DNA from: Pseudomonas putida
GTDB lineage: Bacteria; Pseudomonadota; Gammaproteobacteria; Pseudomonadales; Pseudomonadaceae
Direction: 5' to 3'
NCBI GenBank assembly: GCA_041879295.1
Contig: CP047152.1
Coordinates: 1 to 64,000 of the forward strand
Length of the DNA: 64,000 nucleotides
The position numbers and the translations under genes were made by a program. Within the stretch, counting starts at the first letter, position 1. Each line of letters begins with the position of its first letter. Shown here piece after piece: positions 21,504 to 31,510 of this stretch. The notes beneath the pieces are model-generated. The model searched no databases. It was not told the origin of the DNA and saw only the letters and a list, made by a program, of their open reading frames with translations.

Positions 21504-22757
21504 ATGACTCCCCCACGTTACCGATTAGGGATGGCATGTCTGGCCGCTCTGATCAGCCTGTTGTCGACGTTACCGGCTCAGGCTACACCGTTGTCTCTGG
21601 AGGAAGCGCTTCAACTTGCCGAACGCAATGCCCCCATCCTCCAGGCCAGGCAAGAGCAAATGACGGCCGCTCGACACGCTGTGATCCCAGCAGGCGAGCT
21701 GCCTGATCCACGTCTCAACCTAGGAGTGCAGAACCTTCCTGTTGACGGCAGTGATCGTTGGAGCATGAACCGCGATTTCATGACGATGCAGGTTGTCGGC
21801 CTCTCCCAGGAAGTACCAAACCGGGACAAGCGGGAGGCACGAGTTGAGACGGCACGAGCGAGCGTTGAGCGAGCCGATGCAGAGGCGGTGTTCGAGCGCT
21901 TAAAAGTGCGTGCTGCCACAGCCCAAGCTTGGGTCGCGGCGTACACCGTTCAACGGAAACTGCAGCAGTTTGAGGACTTCTACAAAGAAAACCGTCTGTT
22001 GGCCGCAGCAATCCGCGCACGCCTGGCCGGCGGTACCGGCGCGACGGCCGACGCACTTGCTCCTGACCAGGAAGCTGCGCAACTCGATGAGCAAAAAGAT
22101 GTTCTGCTCACACAGGCCGCTCAGGCACGGGCTGCACTCAAGCGATGGATTGGAGAGGATGCTGATCCGCAAGCTCAAGCATTTCCGCGCTGGCCAGTGA
22201 GCGCGCCGGACTATCTACACGCTATACATGCACATCCAGAATTGGCGACCTACAACGCCCTTACGCGGGAAGCACAAGCTCAAGTGCACCAAGCCTTGGC
22301 AGAAAAGAAGTCGGACTGGGGGTGGCAGGTGGATTACCAGCGGCGCGGGCCTGAATTCAGCAATATGGTGAGCCTGCAGGTAAGTTTCCAACTGCCCTTG
22401 TTCGCTGGCTCACGGCAGGACCCGATGATCGCGGCACGTCGCGCACAAGTCCGGCAACTGGAGGACGAACAGGAAGCGGCATTGCGTGAGCATAAAGCGC
22501 AGCTGGAGACAGATCTTGCGGATTACCAGCGATTGCAGCGAGCAGTGCAGCGCAGCCGTGAAACATTGTTACCGCTAGCGGAGGATCGAGTCCGCCTCGC
22601 CCTTGCTGACTATCGAGCCGGTAAATCACCCTTAAGTGAGGTTCTCACCGCTCGACGTCAGCGGGTTGAAACACGACTGCAAGACATCGATCTGCAAGGA
22701 CAGTTGGCCGCGACAGCTGCACGGCTGCACTTCGCGTATGGAGAGGTGCGCGCATGA
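21504..22757 (+). CDS. cusC: Outer-membrane channel of Cu/Ag efflux system (CusC/CzcC-like)
   Basis: This TolC-family outer-membrane factor is the exit duct of the tripartite RND pump. The 417-residue product has a signal peptide and the two outer-membrane efflux repeats: LSLEEALQLAERNAP near the N-terminus and the long helical pair with EHKAQLETDLADYQRLQRA near the C-terminus. GAGGAA precedes the ATG at 21504. Its stop overlaps the cusB start by 4 bp (ATGA). It is of CzcC-like length rather than CusC length, so the subfamily is set by its partners. Confidence 0.88.
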   Translation: MTPPRYRLGMACLAALISLLSTLPAQATPLSLEEALQLAERNAPILQARQEQMTAARHAVIPAGELPDPRLNLGVQNLPVDGSDRWSMNRDFMTMQVVGLSQEVPNRDKREARVETARASVERADAEAVFERLKVRAATAQAWVAAYTVQRKLQQFEDFYKENRLLAAAIRARLAGGTGATADALAPDQEAAQLDEQKDVLLTQAAQARAALKRWIGEDADPQAQAFPRWPVSAPDYLHAIHAHPELATYNALTREAQAQVHQALAEKKSDWGWQVDYQRRGPEFSNMVSLQVSFQLPLFAGSRQDPMIAARRAQVRQLEDEQEAALREHKAQLETDLADYQRLQRAVQRSRETLLPLAEDRVRLALADYRAGKSPLSEVLTARRQRVETRLQDIDLQGQLAATAARLHFAYGEVRA

Positions 22758-24220
22758 GAAATTCAACTATCAGCCTTGTGGTATTGGCCGCGTTGGCTAT
22801 CGGCGGTGGCGTTGGCTATCAGCTAGCAAAGCGTGGGCAGGTGTCCACTGCCTCCCCTGAAACGCTACAGAAGGTGCTGTATTGGTATGACCCGATGTAC
22901 CCCCAGCAGCACTTTCCAGCACCGGGCAAGTCGCCCTTCATGGACATGCCACTGGTGCCGAAGTACCAGGAAAGCACCGCTGCTGAGGTGAGCCCCGCAG
23001 TTCAAGTTTCACAGGGGCTCCAACAAAACCTGGGGGTCCGTCTGGCTACCGTAGCGAAAGGGCAGCTTGCTCGAACCCTCCAGGTGAGCGGCGTGCTTAC
23101 CTTCGATGAGCGGGATTTTAGCGTTCTGCAGGCTCGTACCGGTGGCTACGTCGAACGCACCTATGGCCGCGCTACAGGCGACGTGGTTGCCAAGGGCGCC
23201 CCATTGGCAGATGTGTTGACGCCTGAATGGGCGGGCTTGCAGGAAGAGTACCTGGCGCTTCAGCGATCTGGGGACAATGAATTGCGCGCTGCAGCTCGGC
23301 AACGACTACTGCTGGCGGGTATGCCTGCCGATCTTATCAACCGGATTGACCGTACGGGAAGGGTCCAGAATTCGGTAACGCTCTTGGCCCCAACAGCAGG
23401 CGTCCTTCAGGCTCTGGAATTGCGGCCAGGCATGACAATGACACCGGGTGCAACGTTGGCGAAGATCAATGGTATCGCGAACGTCTGGCTTGAGGCCGCA
23501 GTACCTGAAGCGCAAGCCCAAGGCCTACAGGAAGGACAGGCAGTGCAGGCGAATCTGGCAGCGTTCCCAGGCGAACCTGTTCCCGGCAAGCTGACCGCAT
23601 TGCTGGCTGATGCGGATCTGCAAAGCCGCACCTTGCGGCTTCGTATAGAACTGCCCAACCCCGGCGGCCGGTTGCGCCCAGGCATGACCGCGCAGGTTTC
23701 CCTCCATCCGTCCGGGCAACAGGATGACAGCCTACTGGTGCCAGCCGAGGCGATCATTCGGACGGGGAAACGCGATCTCGTAATGGTGTCAGAAGACGGA
23801 GGTCGATTCCGGCCGGTGGAAGTAGTGCTCGGCCAGGAAAGTGCTGGCCAGGTGGTCGTGCTGCGAGGCCTTCAGGCGGGCCAGCGCGTTGTGGCGTCCG
23901 GGCAGTTTCTGCTGGACTCCGAAGCGAGCTTGAAAGGTATCGAGGCCGTTACTGCTGGCGATGCTCCACTTGCGCAACCTGTACAGCCGGCTCTACATCA
24001 GGCCAATGGGCGCATCGTTCAAATAGAAGGTAATCAGCTGACCATCGCTCATGGACCGTTCGTGACGCTGGGCATGCCTGGTATGACGATGACTTTCCCT
24101 GTGGCAGATCCCCGCTTGATTGCCGGACTCAAGGTTGGCGAACGCATCCGGTTTGGAGTGCGCGAGCGCGATGAAGGCATGGTCATCGAGCAAATAACCC
24201 AGCAGGAGAACCAGCCATGA
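22754..24220 (+). CDS. cusB: Periplasmic adaptor CusB with C-terminal CusF-like domain
   Basis: CusB links the RND pump to the outer-membrane channel and binds Cu(I). The 488-residue product starts with a membrane anchor, then a heavy-metal-binding domain ([21 protein letters not shown], about 36-56). The adaptor hairpin and barrel domains follow. The last 80 residues ([27 protein letters not shown]) match the CusF copper chaperone fold, so a chaperone is fused to the adaptor. ATGA overlaps join it to cusC and cusA. Confidence 0.92.
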   Translation: MRNSTISLVVLAALAIGGGVGYQLAKRGQVSTASPETLQKVLYWYDPMYPQQHFPAPGKSPFMDMPLVPKYQESTAAEVSPAVQVSQGLQQNLGVRLATVAKGQLARTLQVSGVLTFDERDFSVLQARTGGYVERTYGRATGDVVAKGAPLADVLTPEWAGLQEEYLALQRSGDNELRAAARQRLLLAGMPADLINRIDRTGRVQNSVTLLAPTAGVLQALELRPGMTMTPGATLAKINGIANVWLEAAVPEAQAQGLQEGQAVQANLAAFPGEPVPGKLTALLADADLQSRTLRLRIELPNPGGRLRPGMTAQVSLHPSGQQDDSLLVPAEAIIRTGKRDLVMVSEDGGRFRPVEVVLGQESAGQVVVLRGLQAGQRVVASGQFLLDSEASLKGIEAVTAGDAPLAQPVQPALHQANGRIVQIEGNQLTIAHGPFVTLGMPGMTMTFPVADPRLIAGLKVGERIRFGVRERDEGMVIEQITQQENQP

Positions 24221-27200
24221 TCGCGAACCTGATTCGTTGGTCGGTTGGCAACCGCGTCCTGGTCCTGCTGGCAACACTGTTTGCCGTAGCTTGGGGCGTT
24301 TTCTCTCTGCGCAGTTTGCCGATCGACGCGTTGCCTGACCTGTCAGATGTGCAGGTGATTATCCGCACCTCCTACCCAGGGCAGGCACCGCAGATCGTGG
24401 AAAATCAGGTGACATATCCCCTGACCACCACAATGCTTTCCGTACCCGGAGCCAAGACAGTGCGGGGCTTTTCAGCATTTGGAGACAGCTTCGTATATGT
24501 GTTGTTTGAGGACGGCACAGATCTCTATTGGGCGCGGTCCAGGGTGCTCGAATACCTAAGCCAGGTTCAGTCTCGATTACCGGCGTCCGCTAAGCCAGTG
24601 CTCGGACCCGATGCCACTGGTGTAGGCTGGATCTACCAGTATGCGCTGGTGGACCGCAGTGGTACCCATGACCTGGCACAGCTGCGCAGCCTTCAGGACT
24701 GGTTCCTGCGCTTCGAGTTGAAAACTCTTCCGGACGTTGCCGAAGTGGCGACGATAGGCGGGATGGTCAAGCAGTACCAGGTAGTGCTCGATCCGCTGCG
24801 CATGGCCAGCTTGGGAATCACTCAAGTTGAGGTTTCGGACGCCATCGCCAAGGCCAATCAGGAAACCGGTGGCGGCGTGCTCGAACAAGGCGAAGCTGAG
24901 TTCATGGTAAGGGCTTCCGGCTATCTGAAGTCACTCGATGATTTCCGAGCCATTCCCCTGCGCCTGGCTGCGAAGGGTATACCCGTAACACTGGGCGATG
25001 TAGCCACTGTACAGCTGGGCCCTGAGGCACGTCGCGGCATCGGCGAGCTTGATGGACAGGGCGAAGCGGTGGGCGGCGTAGTAATTCTGCGCAGTGGCAA
25101 GAATGCGAAAGATGCCATCGCTCACGTCAAATCCAAGCTTGAATCGCTGGAAAAAAGCCTGCCTGCCGGGGTCGAGCTGGTCACTACCTACGACCGTAGC
25201 CAGTTGATCGATCGTGCTGTGGAAAATCTGAGCCAGAAGCTGATTGAAGAGTTCATCGTGGTCGCACTGGTGTGCGCTGCATTTCTTTGGCATCTGCGCT
25301 CATCGTTGGTCGCCATCGTCTCGCTTCCGGTTGGTGTCCTCATTGCCCTGATCGTCATGCGCCACCAGGGCATCAACGCCAACATCATGTCGCTTGGGGG
25401 CATAGCCATTGCAATCGGTGCGATGGTGGACGCCGCTGTGGTGATGATTGAGAACGCGCACAAACGGGTTGAGGCTTGGCATACGTGGCACCCTGGAAAG
25501 TCGTTGCGTGGCGAAGATCATTGGAAAGTGATGACTGAGGCAGCAGTCGAGGTCGGGCCTGCGCTGTTCTTCAGCCTCATGATCATTACGCTGTCCTTCA
25601 TACCGGTATTCACCTTGCAGGCTCAGGAGGGAAGGCTGTTTGCGCCCCTCGCATTCACCAAGACTTATGCAATGGCAGCAGCAGCGGGCCTTTCGGTTAC
25701 CCTGGTACCCGTGCTGATGGGGTACTGGATTCGGGGTCGTTTACCGGCAGAAGAGCGCAACCCACTCAATCGAACCCTGATACGGCTCTATCGCCCAGCA
25801 TTGGAGATCGTTCTACGCCGGCCAAAGCTCACGTTGGCGGGTGCACTGTTGATTTTGCTCAGCAGTGTCTGGCCCCTGAGCCAGCTCGGCGGCGAATTCT
25901 TGCCGCCACTGGATGAAGGCGATTTGCTGTACATGCCGACTGCCCTGCCAGGTCTTTCGGCGCAGAAAGCCTCTGAGCTTTTGCAACGTACGGACCGGCT
26001 GATCCGAACGGTACCGGAGGTCGCCAGTGTCTTCGGTAAAGCGGGCCGGGCTGAATCAGCGACCGACCCGGCCCCGCTGGAGATGTTCGAGACGACTGTC
26101 CGACTTAAACCGAAGGATCAGTGGCGAGCAGGGATGACCACTGAGAAGCTGATCGAAGAGCTGGACCGTACCGTGCAGGTACCTGGGCTAACCAATATCT
26201 GGATCCCACCGATTCGAAACCGTATCGACATGCTCGCAACCGGTATCAAAAGCCCGATCGGCGTAAAGGTTGCCGGCAGCAATTTGAATGAGATCGACCG
26301 GGTGACTCTGGCTATCGAGAAGGTGGCCAAAACGGTTCCAGGGGTGACTTCCGCCCTCGCCGAGCGATTAACCGGTGGACGCTACATCGATCTGGATATC
26401 GACCGCCAATTCGCAGCGCGTTACGGCCTGAACATTGCTGATGTCCAAGCGATTGTTGCCGGCGCCGTTGGGGGCGAAAACATCGGCGAAACCGTAGAAG
26501 GCCTGGCGCGATATCCCATCAGTGTTCGGTACCCACGGGAGTGGCGTGACTCTGTTGATGCCCTGCGGCAGCTACCGATTTACACCAGCCAAGGGGGGCG
26601 AATCACACTGGGAACCGTGGCACGGGTGCGTATTGCGGACGGTCCACCCATGCTCAAGAGTGAAAACGCGCGCCCCTCGGGCTGGGTGTATATCGACGTG
26701 CGGAGACGGGACCTGTCCTCCGTCGTTGCCGACCTGCGCCGGCTAGTCGATCAGCAGGTGAAGCTCGATCCTGGCATAAGCTTGAGCTATTCCGGGCAGT
26801 TCGAATACCTGGAGCGCGCCAATGCGCGCTTAGCATGGGTAGTACCGGCGACGCTGGCCATTATTTTCGTCCTTCTCTACCTCACGTTTGGCCGCCTCGG
26901 TGAAGCGCTGCTGATCATGGCTACCTTGCCATTTGCGCTAACCGGCGGCGTATGGCTGCTGTACATGATGGGCTACAACCTGTCGGTGGCCACGGGTGTC
27001 GGTTTTATCGCCTTGGCTGGGGTCGCAGCAGAGTTTGGAGTCATCATGCTGATCTACCTCAACAATGCCTGGACTGAACGAAACGGCAACGGTACGCAGG
27101 GGCAACCTGCGCTTCTGGATGCTATCCGCGAAGGGGCCGTGCAGCGCATCCGCCCCAAAGCCATGACCGTAGCAGTGATCGTCGCAGGCTTGATGCCAAT

Positions 27201-27375
27201 CCTCTGGAGTAGCGGTACCGGCAGCGAAGTCATGAGCCGGATCGCTGTACCCATGGTCGGCGGCATGCTCACCGCGCCTTTGCTCTCACTATTTGTAATC
27301 CCTGCGGCTTACTGGCTCGTCAGGCGCCGCGGACTCGCTGTACACGATAACCCCCAAACAGGAGTAACCCGATGA
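24217..27375 (+). CDS. cusA: Heavy-metal RND transporter CusA
   Basis: This 1052-residue inner-membrane pump exports Cu(I)/Ag(I) by proton antiport. The TM4 segment contains [17 protein letters not shown], the signature of the Cu/Ag subgroup; the CzcA at the right edge has [14 protein letters not shown] instead. The N-terminus [20 protein letters not shown], the two large periplasmic domains and the C-terminal TM bundle are complete. ATGA overlaps join it to cusB and to cusF. Confidence 0.95.
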   Translation: MIANLIRWSVGNRVLVLLATLFAVAWGVFSLRSLPIDALPDLSDVQVIIRTSYPGQAPQIVENQVTYPLTTTMLSVPGAKTVRGFSAFGDSFVYVLFEDGTDLYWARSRVLEYLSQVQSRLPASAKPVLGPDATGVGWIYQYALVDRSGTHDLAQLRSLQDWFLRFELKTLPDVAEVATIGGMVKQYQVVLDPLRMASLGITQVEVSDAIAKANQETGGGVLEQGEAEFMVRASGYLKSLDDFRAIPLRLAAKGIPVTLGDVATVQLGPEARRGIGELDGQGEAVGGVVILRSGKNAKDAIAHVKSKLESLEKSLPAGVELVTTYDRSQLIDRAVENLSQKLIEEFIVVALVCAAFLWHLRSSLVAIVSLPVGVLIALIVMRHQGINANIMSLGGIAIAIGAMVDAAVVMIENAHKRVEAWHTWHPGKSLRGEDHWKVMTEAAVEVGPALFFSLMIITLSFIPVFTLQAQEGRLFAPLAFTKTYAMAAAAGLSVTLVPVLMGYWIRGRLPAEERNPLNRTLIRLYRPALEIVLRRPKLTLAGALLILLSSVWPLSQLGGEFLPPLDEGDLLYMPTALPGLSAQKASELLQRTDRLIRTVPEVASVFGKAGRAESATDPAPLEMFETTVRLKPKDQWRAGMTTEKLIEELDRTVQVPGLTNIWIPPIRNRIDMLATGIKSPIGVKVAGSNLNEIDRVTLAIEKVAKTVPGVTSALAERLTGGRYIDLDIDRQFAARYGLNIADVQAIVAGAVGGENIGETVEGLARYPISVRYPREWRDSVDALRQLPIYTSQGGRITLGTVARVRIADGPPMLKSENARPSGWVYIDVRRRDLSSVVADLRRLVDQQVKLDPGISLSYSGQFEYLERANARLAWVVPATLAIIFVLLYLTFGRLGEALLIMATLPFALTGGVWLLYMMGYNLSVATGVGFIALAGVAAEFGVIMLIYLNNAWTERNGNGTQGQPALLDAIREGAVQRIRPKAMTVAVIVAGLMPILWSSGTGSEVMSRIAVPMVGGMLTAPLLSLFVIPAAYWLVRRRGLAVHDNPQTGVTR

Positions 27376-27719
27376 AGAAGCTACTGATCAGCGCTGGCCT
27401 GGTGTTCGCCGTTGCGGCGGCGGTGCAGGCCCAAGACATGTATGGCACGGATATGAAGAATATGCCCATGGAAGGCAACGAGACCCAAGGCAGCCAGGCG
27501 GCTCCGACTGCATCGGCTGAGGGAACCATCAAAGCTTTGGAACCAGGTAAAGTTACCTTGGCGCATGGACCAGTATCAGCCCTGAAATGGCCGGCAATGA
27601 CCATGGGCTTCAGCGCTACCGAGCAGCAACTCAAGGGACTCAAGGTAGGCGACAAGGTCAGCTTCGATTTCCGAATGAATGGGGGCACAGCGACGATCGT
27701 AGGCATTCGCAAGCAGTGA
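27372..27719 (+). CDS. cusF: Periplasmic copper chaperone CusF
   Basis: CusF carries Cu(I)/Ag(I) to the CusBA complex. The 115-residue product has a signal peptide ending AVQAQ, a Met-rich linker ([13 protein letters not shown]) and the OB-fold CusF domain with [18 protein letters not shown] and the Met/Trp site KWPAMTMGF. The start overlaps the cusA stop as ATGA. It is the last gene of the cus operon, before a strong hairpin. A second CusF-like domain is fused to CusB. Confidence 0.93.
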   Translation: MKKLLISAGLVFAVAAAVQAQDMYGTDMKNMPMEGNETQGSQAAPTASAEGTIKALEPGKVTLAHGPVSALKWPAMTMGFSATEQQLKGLKVGDKVSFDFRMNGGTATIVGIRKQ

Positions 27720-27734
27720 CGGATTGACTTCTAA

Positions 27735-27762
27735 CCCTGCCTATTAGAGCTGATAGGCAGGG
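27735..27762 (+). terminator. Hairpin terminator after the cus operon
   Basis: CCCTGCCTAT pairs perfectly with ATAGGCAGGG around an 8-base loop, 16 bp after the cusF stop. The T-tract is weak (TCATTT). Confidence 0.75.
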
Positions 27763-28133
27763 TCATTTAGCCAAACTTTGGAAAAAGTGCTGCCGCAATT
27801 CCTGACCGCGCCGCCTTCAGCTCTGTGCCTCGGGACGCTAGTTGGTCTTTGCGCTCTGTAGCCGGGATGCATTCAGATCAGAGTAGTAGCTGACGTTTGA
27901 GCAGAGATCTTCGTGCATCACGATCTATATGGGTCGAAAGCGGACAGGGCATCGCAAAGTCATCCAACTGCCTGAGTTATCCGAACGCCAACAAGGATTC
28001 CACCGAGCTTGTCGACAAGAAAACCCGCGACAACTCAGAGTGTTATCCGAGCAAACAGACTTTGGATACCCTATTCCCGCTAGAAACACTGCCGCTGAAA
28101 CCCTCCTGGCATGTAGCTCCTTCGTCCTACGCT
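27763..28133. other. Gene-free gap between converging copper gene sets
   Basis: This 371-bp stretch separates the cus operon from the minus-strand accessory genes. A plus-strand open frame from 27897 runs far into the antisense of the methyltransferase-like gene and has no family features, so I treat it as spurious. No repeat or regulatory site was recognised. Confidence 0.55.
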
Positions 28134-28793
28134 TCAGCCTCTATGACCCCCACCCAACCTTTCGCGCAGGTGCGGAACGAACCTAGGCGTAACGCGGGTA
28201 TAAGCTTCGTAGGCAGCGCCAAACTGCTTGTGCATTTCCCGCTCTTCGGAAACCGCCAAACGCCCGTACATCACCAGCAACACCGGGAACATTGCCAGCG
28301 TCAGCAGCGTCGGCCACTGAAGGAGAAAGCCCAGAAGAATCAGCACAAATGCCACGTACTGCGGATGTCTGATCCAGCCATAGGGCCCGACCGTTGCAAG
28401 TGAACGGCGGCGTTGCGCGTGATATAGCACGTTCCAGGCGGCAGAAAGCAAATAGAAGCCGAAACCCAGGAATAGGTAACTGGCAATGTGCAAAACACTG
28501 AAGTGTGGGTTGCCCTGGTCACCGAGCAACGTCGACCACAGATGGCCGGATTCGTGGGAAAGCAGATCGAGGTTGGGGAACCTGGCCTGCAACCAGCCTG
28601 ACAACAGATAGATCGTCAGGGGGAAGCCATACATTTCCACAAACAGGGCAACGATGAAGGCCGAGAATGCACCGAAGCTCCTCCAGTCTCTCGCCGTTGC
28701 CGGCTTGAAGAAACTGAAGGCAAACATGATGAAGATCGCGGAGTTGATGAAAACCAGCGACCAGAGGCCATACGCGCTTTCACCATGATTCAT
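28134..28793 (-). CDS. Isoprenylcysteine carboxyl methyltransferase-family membrane protein
   Basis: The 219-residue integral membrane protein has five or so hydrophobic segments. The conserved motif of ICMT/phospholipid-methyltransferase-like proteins, GPYGWIRHPQYVAFVLILLG, is at about 137-156, with EER near 186. These proteins are common in bacterial copper/silver clusters, but their substrate there is not established. The start overlaps the stop of the upstream DUF2933 gene by 4 bp, indicating one operon with it and the Met-rich protein. Confidence 0.82.
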   Translation of the reverse strand: MNHGESAYGLWSLVFINSAIFIMFAFSFFKPATARDWRSFGAFSAFIVALFVEMYGFPLTIYLLSGWLQARFPNLDLLSHESGHLWSTLLGDQGNPHFSVLHIASYLFLGFGFYLLSAAWNVLYHAQRRRSLATVGPYGWIRHPQYVAFVLILLGFLLQWPTLLTLAMFPVLLVMYGRLAVSEEREMHKQFGAAYEAYTRVTPRFVPHLRERLGGGHRG

Positions 28794-29065
28794 GATGGAT
28801 CTCCCGGCTTATGGATATCAGCCTTATCGGAGGGGGCCGGTTTGCTCTGGCCCTGGTGATGGTGTCCCCCATGTCCTCGATGCATGAAGACATGCATCAG
28901 CGGACAGGCGAGCAACAACAGATAAGGCAGGGCTCCAACGACATGGGCAAGGTGCTCGGTGAGCAGGAAGTAGACGGCGATCCCACCGATTACCACCAGG
29001 CCGATTGCATAGCGTGAACGCCAGAAACTGTGTGGTGAGCCGTTTTCATCGAAGTGAGGGTTCAT
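28790..29065 (-). CDS. DUF2933 small membrane protein
   Basis: The 91-residue protein has a hydrophobic stretch (YAIGLVVIGGIAVYFLL), the conserved segment HLAHVVGALPYLLLLACPLMHVFMH and a His/Gly-rich tail (HRGHGGHHHQGQ). This is the DUF2933 layout, found with copper-tolerance genes; its function is unknown and metal handling at the membrane is a guess. It overlaps the next gene by 4 bp. A broken relative lies at 33899-34160. Confidence 0.82.
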   Translation of the reverse strand: MNPHFDENGSPHSFWRSRYAIGLVVIGGIAVYFLLTEHLAHVVGALPYLLLLACPLMHVFMHRGHGGHHHQGQSKPAPSDKADIHKPGDPS

Positions 29066-29090
29066 AGCGACTCCTGGGAAAGGAGATGGG

Positions 29091-29552
29091 TTACTTCGAT
29101 GCAGCAGATGGCATGCGGTCCATCATCATCTGCATCATCGACTCCATCATGTCCATGCGCTTTTCCATCATCTGGTGGCGGGCGGCCATATCCCCGCCCA
29201 TGCCGCCATGCATGCCCCCCATTTCAGGCATGCCACCCTCCATGGACTTCATCATGGCCATGCCATTTTTCATCAGCGCCATATGCTCGGCCATCAACGC
29301 CTGACGGGCTTCCGGCGTTTTGGCTGCAGCCATCTTTTCGTGCATGGCTTGCATGGCCTTCATTTGCTGGTCCATCGCCGCCATTTGCCCTTTGTCCATT
29401 GGCTGAGAAGGCGTCTTCTCGGTAGCCGCCGCGCTTGGCGCATCGGCCGGGTGATGTGTCGAGTGTTCATCGGTGTTTTGCGCCATGGCGCCCACGGACG
29501 CTGCGGCCAAACAAAGTCCGATCAGTAAATTTCGAACGTTGTTCATCATCAT
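29091..29552 (-). CDS. Periplasmic Met-rich protein
   Basis: The 153-residue product has a signal peptide ending GAMAQ, an early HSTHHPAD metal-type motif and a mature part extremely rich in Met, with helical MMEKRMDMMESMMQMMMDR near the C-terminus. Such proteins bind Cu(I) weakly through thioethers and appear in copper clusters. It is the first gene of a small operon with DUF2933 and the ICMT-family gene. The first of three possible ATGs is given; the second or third is as likely. Confidence 0.8.
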   Translation of the reverse strand: MMMNNVRNLLIGLCLAAASVGAMAQNTDEHSTHHPADAPSAAATEKTPSQPMDKGQMAAMDQQMKAMQAMHEKMAAAKTPEARQALMAEHMALMKNGMAMMKSMEGGMPEMGGMHGGMGGDMAARHQMMEKRMDMMESMMQMMMDRMPSAASK

Positions 29553-29684
29553 CTCCTTAGCACTGTTTTAAAGCCGGATGCCTTGGTCTGGGCGCTAGGC
29601 CTCACCTGGCACGACAAGCAAATTACTGCGCCGGCGTGAATGCTCATTTTTCGCGTCGTGCTCGGGTTGTACACCGACGGGCTA

Positions 29685-30707
29685 TTATTGGGCACTCGGC
29701 GGCTCGAAGCTGATCCCGTTTGGCCCGGCGCCAACCTTATGGGTAGCAACGACCTTTCGGCTGCTCGTATCGATGACAGATACGGTGCCCGCTTCAATAT
29801 TGCTGACAAACACATAAGCGCCGTCGCTGCTGATGGCCACACCATGGGCACCCTTGCCGGTGGTCACGGTGCCCAGGCTGCTACGCGTCTGGAGATCTAC
29901 GATGGAGACTCGGTCGTCCGGATTCTGGCCACTGCCCTGATTCGCGACATAGACCTGGCGACCGTCAACGGTGGCCATCATCTGGATTGGCGTGCGGCCG
30001 ACATCAACCTTGCTGATCACCTTGCGTCTGGCCGTGTCGATGATGCCAAGCTGATTTGTCGCACTGAGCGAGACGAATGCCAGGCGACCGTCAGGGGCAA
30101 AGCCGACCTGGACAGGGCCTTTGCCCACGGGAATCTGCGCGGTTTCTTTGAGTGTGACGACATCGATAAGCGATACGCTGTCGCTCTTCATGTTCGCGAT
30201 ATAGAGTGTCCGGCCATCAGGGCTCAAGCGCAGCCCATGGGGATAACGCCCAGTTGGAATACCGGGCAACTCGATTCGCTGCTCAAGGTCAAATACTCGC
30301 ACCTGGTTGGCAGCGGAATCGGTCACAAAAGCTCGCAGCCCGGTGACGTCGGTGACCACATGAGCCGGGTGATCGCCTGCCGGGAAGCTGAACGGTGGCC
30401 TGTCCAGCGCGCTGGTACTGAACACCAGCAACTGCCCACCGGGCTTTTCACCGCTCGAATGCCCCGCATGTCCAGCCACTCCAACAACCAGAAGCAAGCT
30501 GCCGTCGGGCGAAACCTGTAGGTTGTGGGGTGCGATCGGCAAGGCGACCGTGCTCACATCACCTGTCGCAAGATTTACCTGGCTAATGGAAGCGGACCGT
30601 TCATTGGCCGTGTAGACGTTACCCGTAGGGTTTGCCATGACCAGCCCCAGAGGGATGAGCAGGGATATCCCCAAGGCCATAGAACTAAACCGCTTGGCAG
30701 TCATCAT
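29685..30707 (-). CDS. Secreted YVTN beta-propeller protein
   Basis: The 340-residue product starts with a signal peptide (MTAKRFSSMALGISLLIPLGLVMA). About seven YVTN/YncE-type blades follow, each with patterns such as GRTLYIANMKSDSVSLIDV and GRQVYVANQGSG. A short insert HAGHSSGEK is a possible metal site. The start at 30707 was chosen because GGAG lies upstream and the signal peptide begins there; the longer frame adds a non-signal leader. Propellers of this type occur in metal clusters without a defined role. Confidence 0.82.
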   Translation of the reverse strand: MMTAKRFSSMALGISLLIPLGLVMANPTGNVYTANERSASISQVNLATGDVSTVALPIAPHNLQVSPDGSLLLVVGVAGHAGHSSGEKPGGQLLVFSTSALDRPPFSFPAGDHPAHVVTDVTGLRAFVTDSAANQVRVFDLEQRIELPGIPTGRYPHGLRLSPDGRTLYIANMKSDSVSLIDVVTLKETAQIPVGKGPVQVGFAPDGRLAFVSLSATNQLGIIDTARRKVISKVDVGRTPIQMMATVDGRQVYVANQGSGQNPDDRVSIVDLQTRSSLGTVTTGKGAHGVAISSDGAYVFVSNIEAGTVSVIDTSSRKVVATHKVGAGPNGISFEPPSAQ

Positions 30708-30972
30708 TGTGAATGAGCTCCAACGAGGGGCCGGGGTATGTGAGCCAGGCTGGCCTATACATTTACTCAAGATAAACACCAATCGCGAAGCATTTTCTTG
30801 ATCAGCGTCAACGTCCACAGCTTGACTCGGCACTGGGTGATCGAAGGCCGTCCATTTCTTGGGGAGTATTGCTGGCTATCCCGACCCGGAGTCAGTCGAC
30901 ATCAGGCTGTATATGAAGAAACCGCGCCATGAAACATGGCACGGCGGCTTGCCATCTGAGCGGTAACGAGAC

Positions 30973-31173
30973 TTAGCGACTGACTTTGGTTGGGTAACCA
31001 AGCGCCTGGACCAGTGCACCGACGCGTTCCGCCTCGATGTTGCTTTGGACACTCACTGTACCGGCAGCACGATCAACGATCACCTTCGCGTCGCCATCGG
31101 CAGCCTGGATGGCCTTGGTGATCTTGTTGACACAACTGCCACATCCCATACCGGAAACTTCCAAAACGAACAT
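30973..31173 (-). CDS. copZ: Cytosolic copper chaperone CopZ (HMA domain)
   Basis: The 66-residue protein is a single heavy-metal-associated domain with the Cu(I) motif GMGCGSC at about 8-14 and the ferredoxin-like fold pattern ending LGYPTKVSR. It hands copper to P-type ATPases or to CueR. The ATG at 31173 has GAGAGG upstream and gives the normal size; the longer frame would add a leader with no homology pattern. A CueR-type operator stands 52 bp upstream. No cueR gene is in the window. Confidence 0.93.
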   Translation of the reverse strand: MFVLEVSGMGCGSCVNKITKAIQAADGDAKVIVDRAAGTVSVQSNIEAERVGALVQALGYPTKVSR

Positions 31174-31224
31174 AGCGGGCCTCTCATGCTGGTACGGCTT
31201 TTCTCGCCGCATTTACAGCTTCAA

Positions 31225-31247
31225 CCTTGACACGATGACAAGGTCAA
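31225..31247 (-). promoter_or_regulatory. CueR-type operator/promoter before copZ
   Basis: Read on the minus strand, a -35 element TTGACC (31242-31247) runs into the dyad CCTTGTCATCGTGTCAAGG (31225-31243). This is the same layout as the E. coli copA promoter, where the MerR-family activator CueR bends a 19-bp spacer. The -10 is weak (about GAAGCT), as expected for an activated promoter. Confidence 0.8.
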
Positions 31248-31510
31248 GGCCCGGTCAAAGGATTTATCTTCGCCCTGAAATCTTGTCCAACTCCTCTGGC
31301 GGCGGCCCCTGCTGCATCACAATTGTCCCTTACGATCTTGGCAGAAGATGGCGGACGTCGCAGTTGCCCGATGTCCTCCATCAGGACCAGATTGGCGCCG
31401 AACTCGCGGACATACCCGCTAAGGCCAAAGCCCTAGACAGTCAGTCATATGGATCAGGCGTTGAAACGCTGATGGCGGAACTTCCTCTCATAGGTTGCGG
31501 TGTGCCCATT

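Noticed and set aside
27897..28403. Plus-strand open frame of 168 codons overlapping the ICMT-family gene
   Set aside because: The second half is antisense to a gene with clear family motifs, and the product has no recognisable domain.
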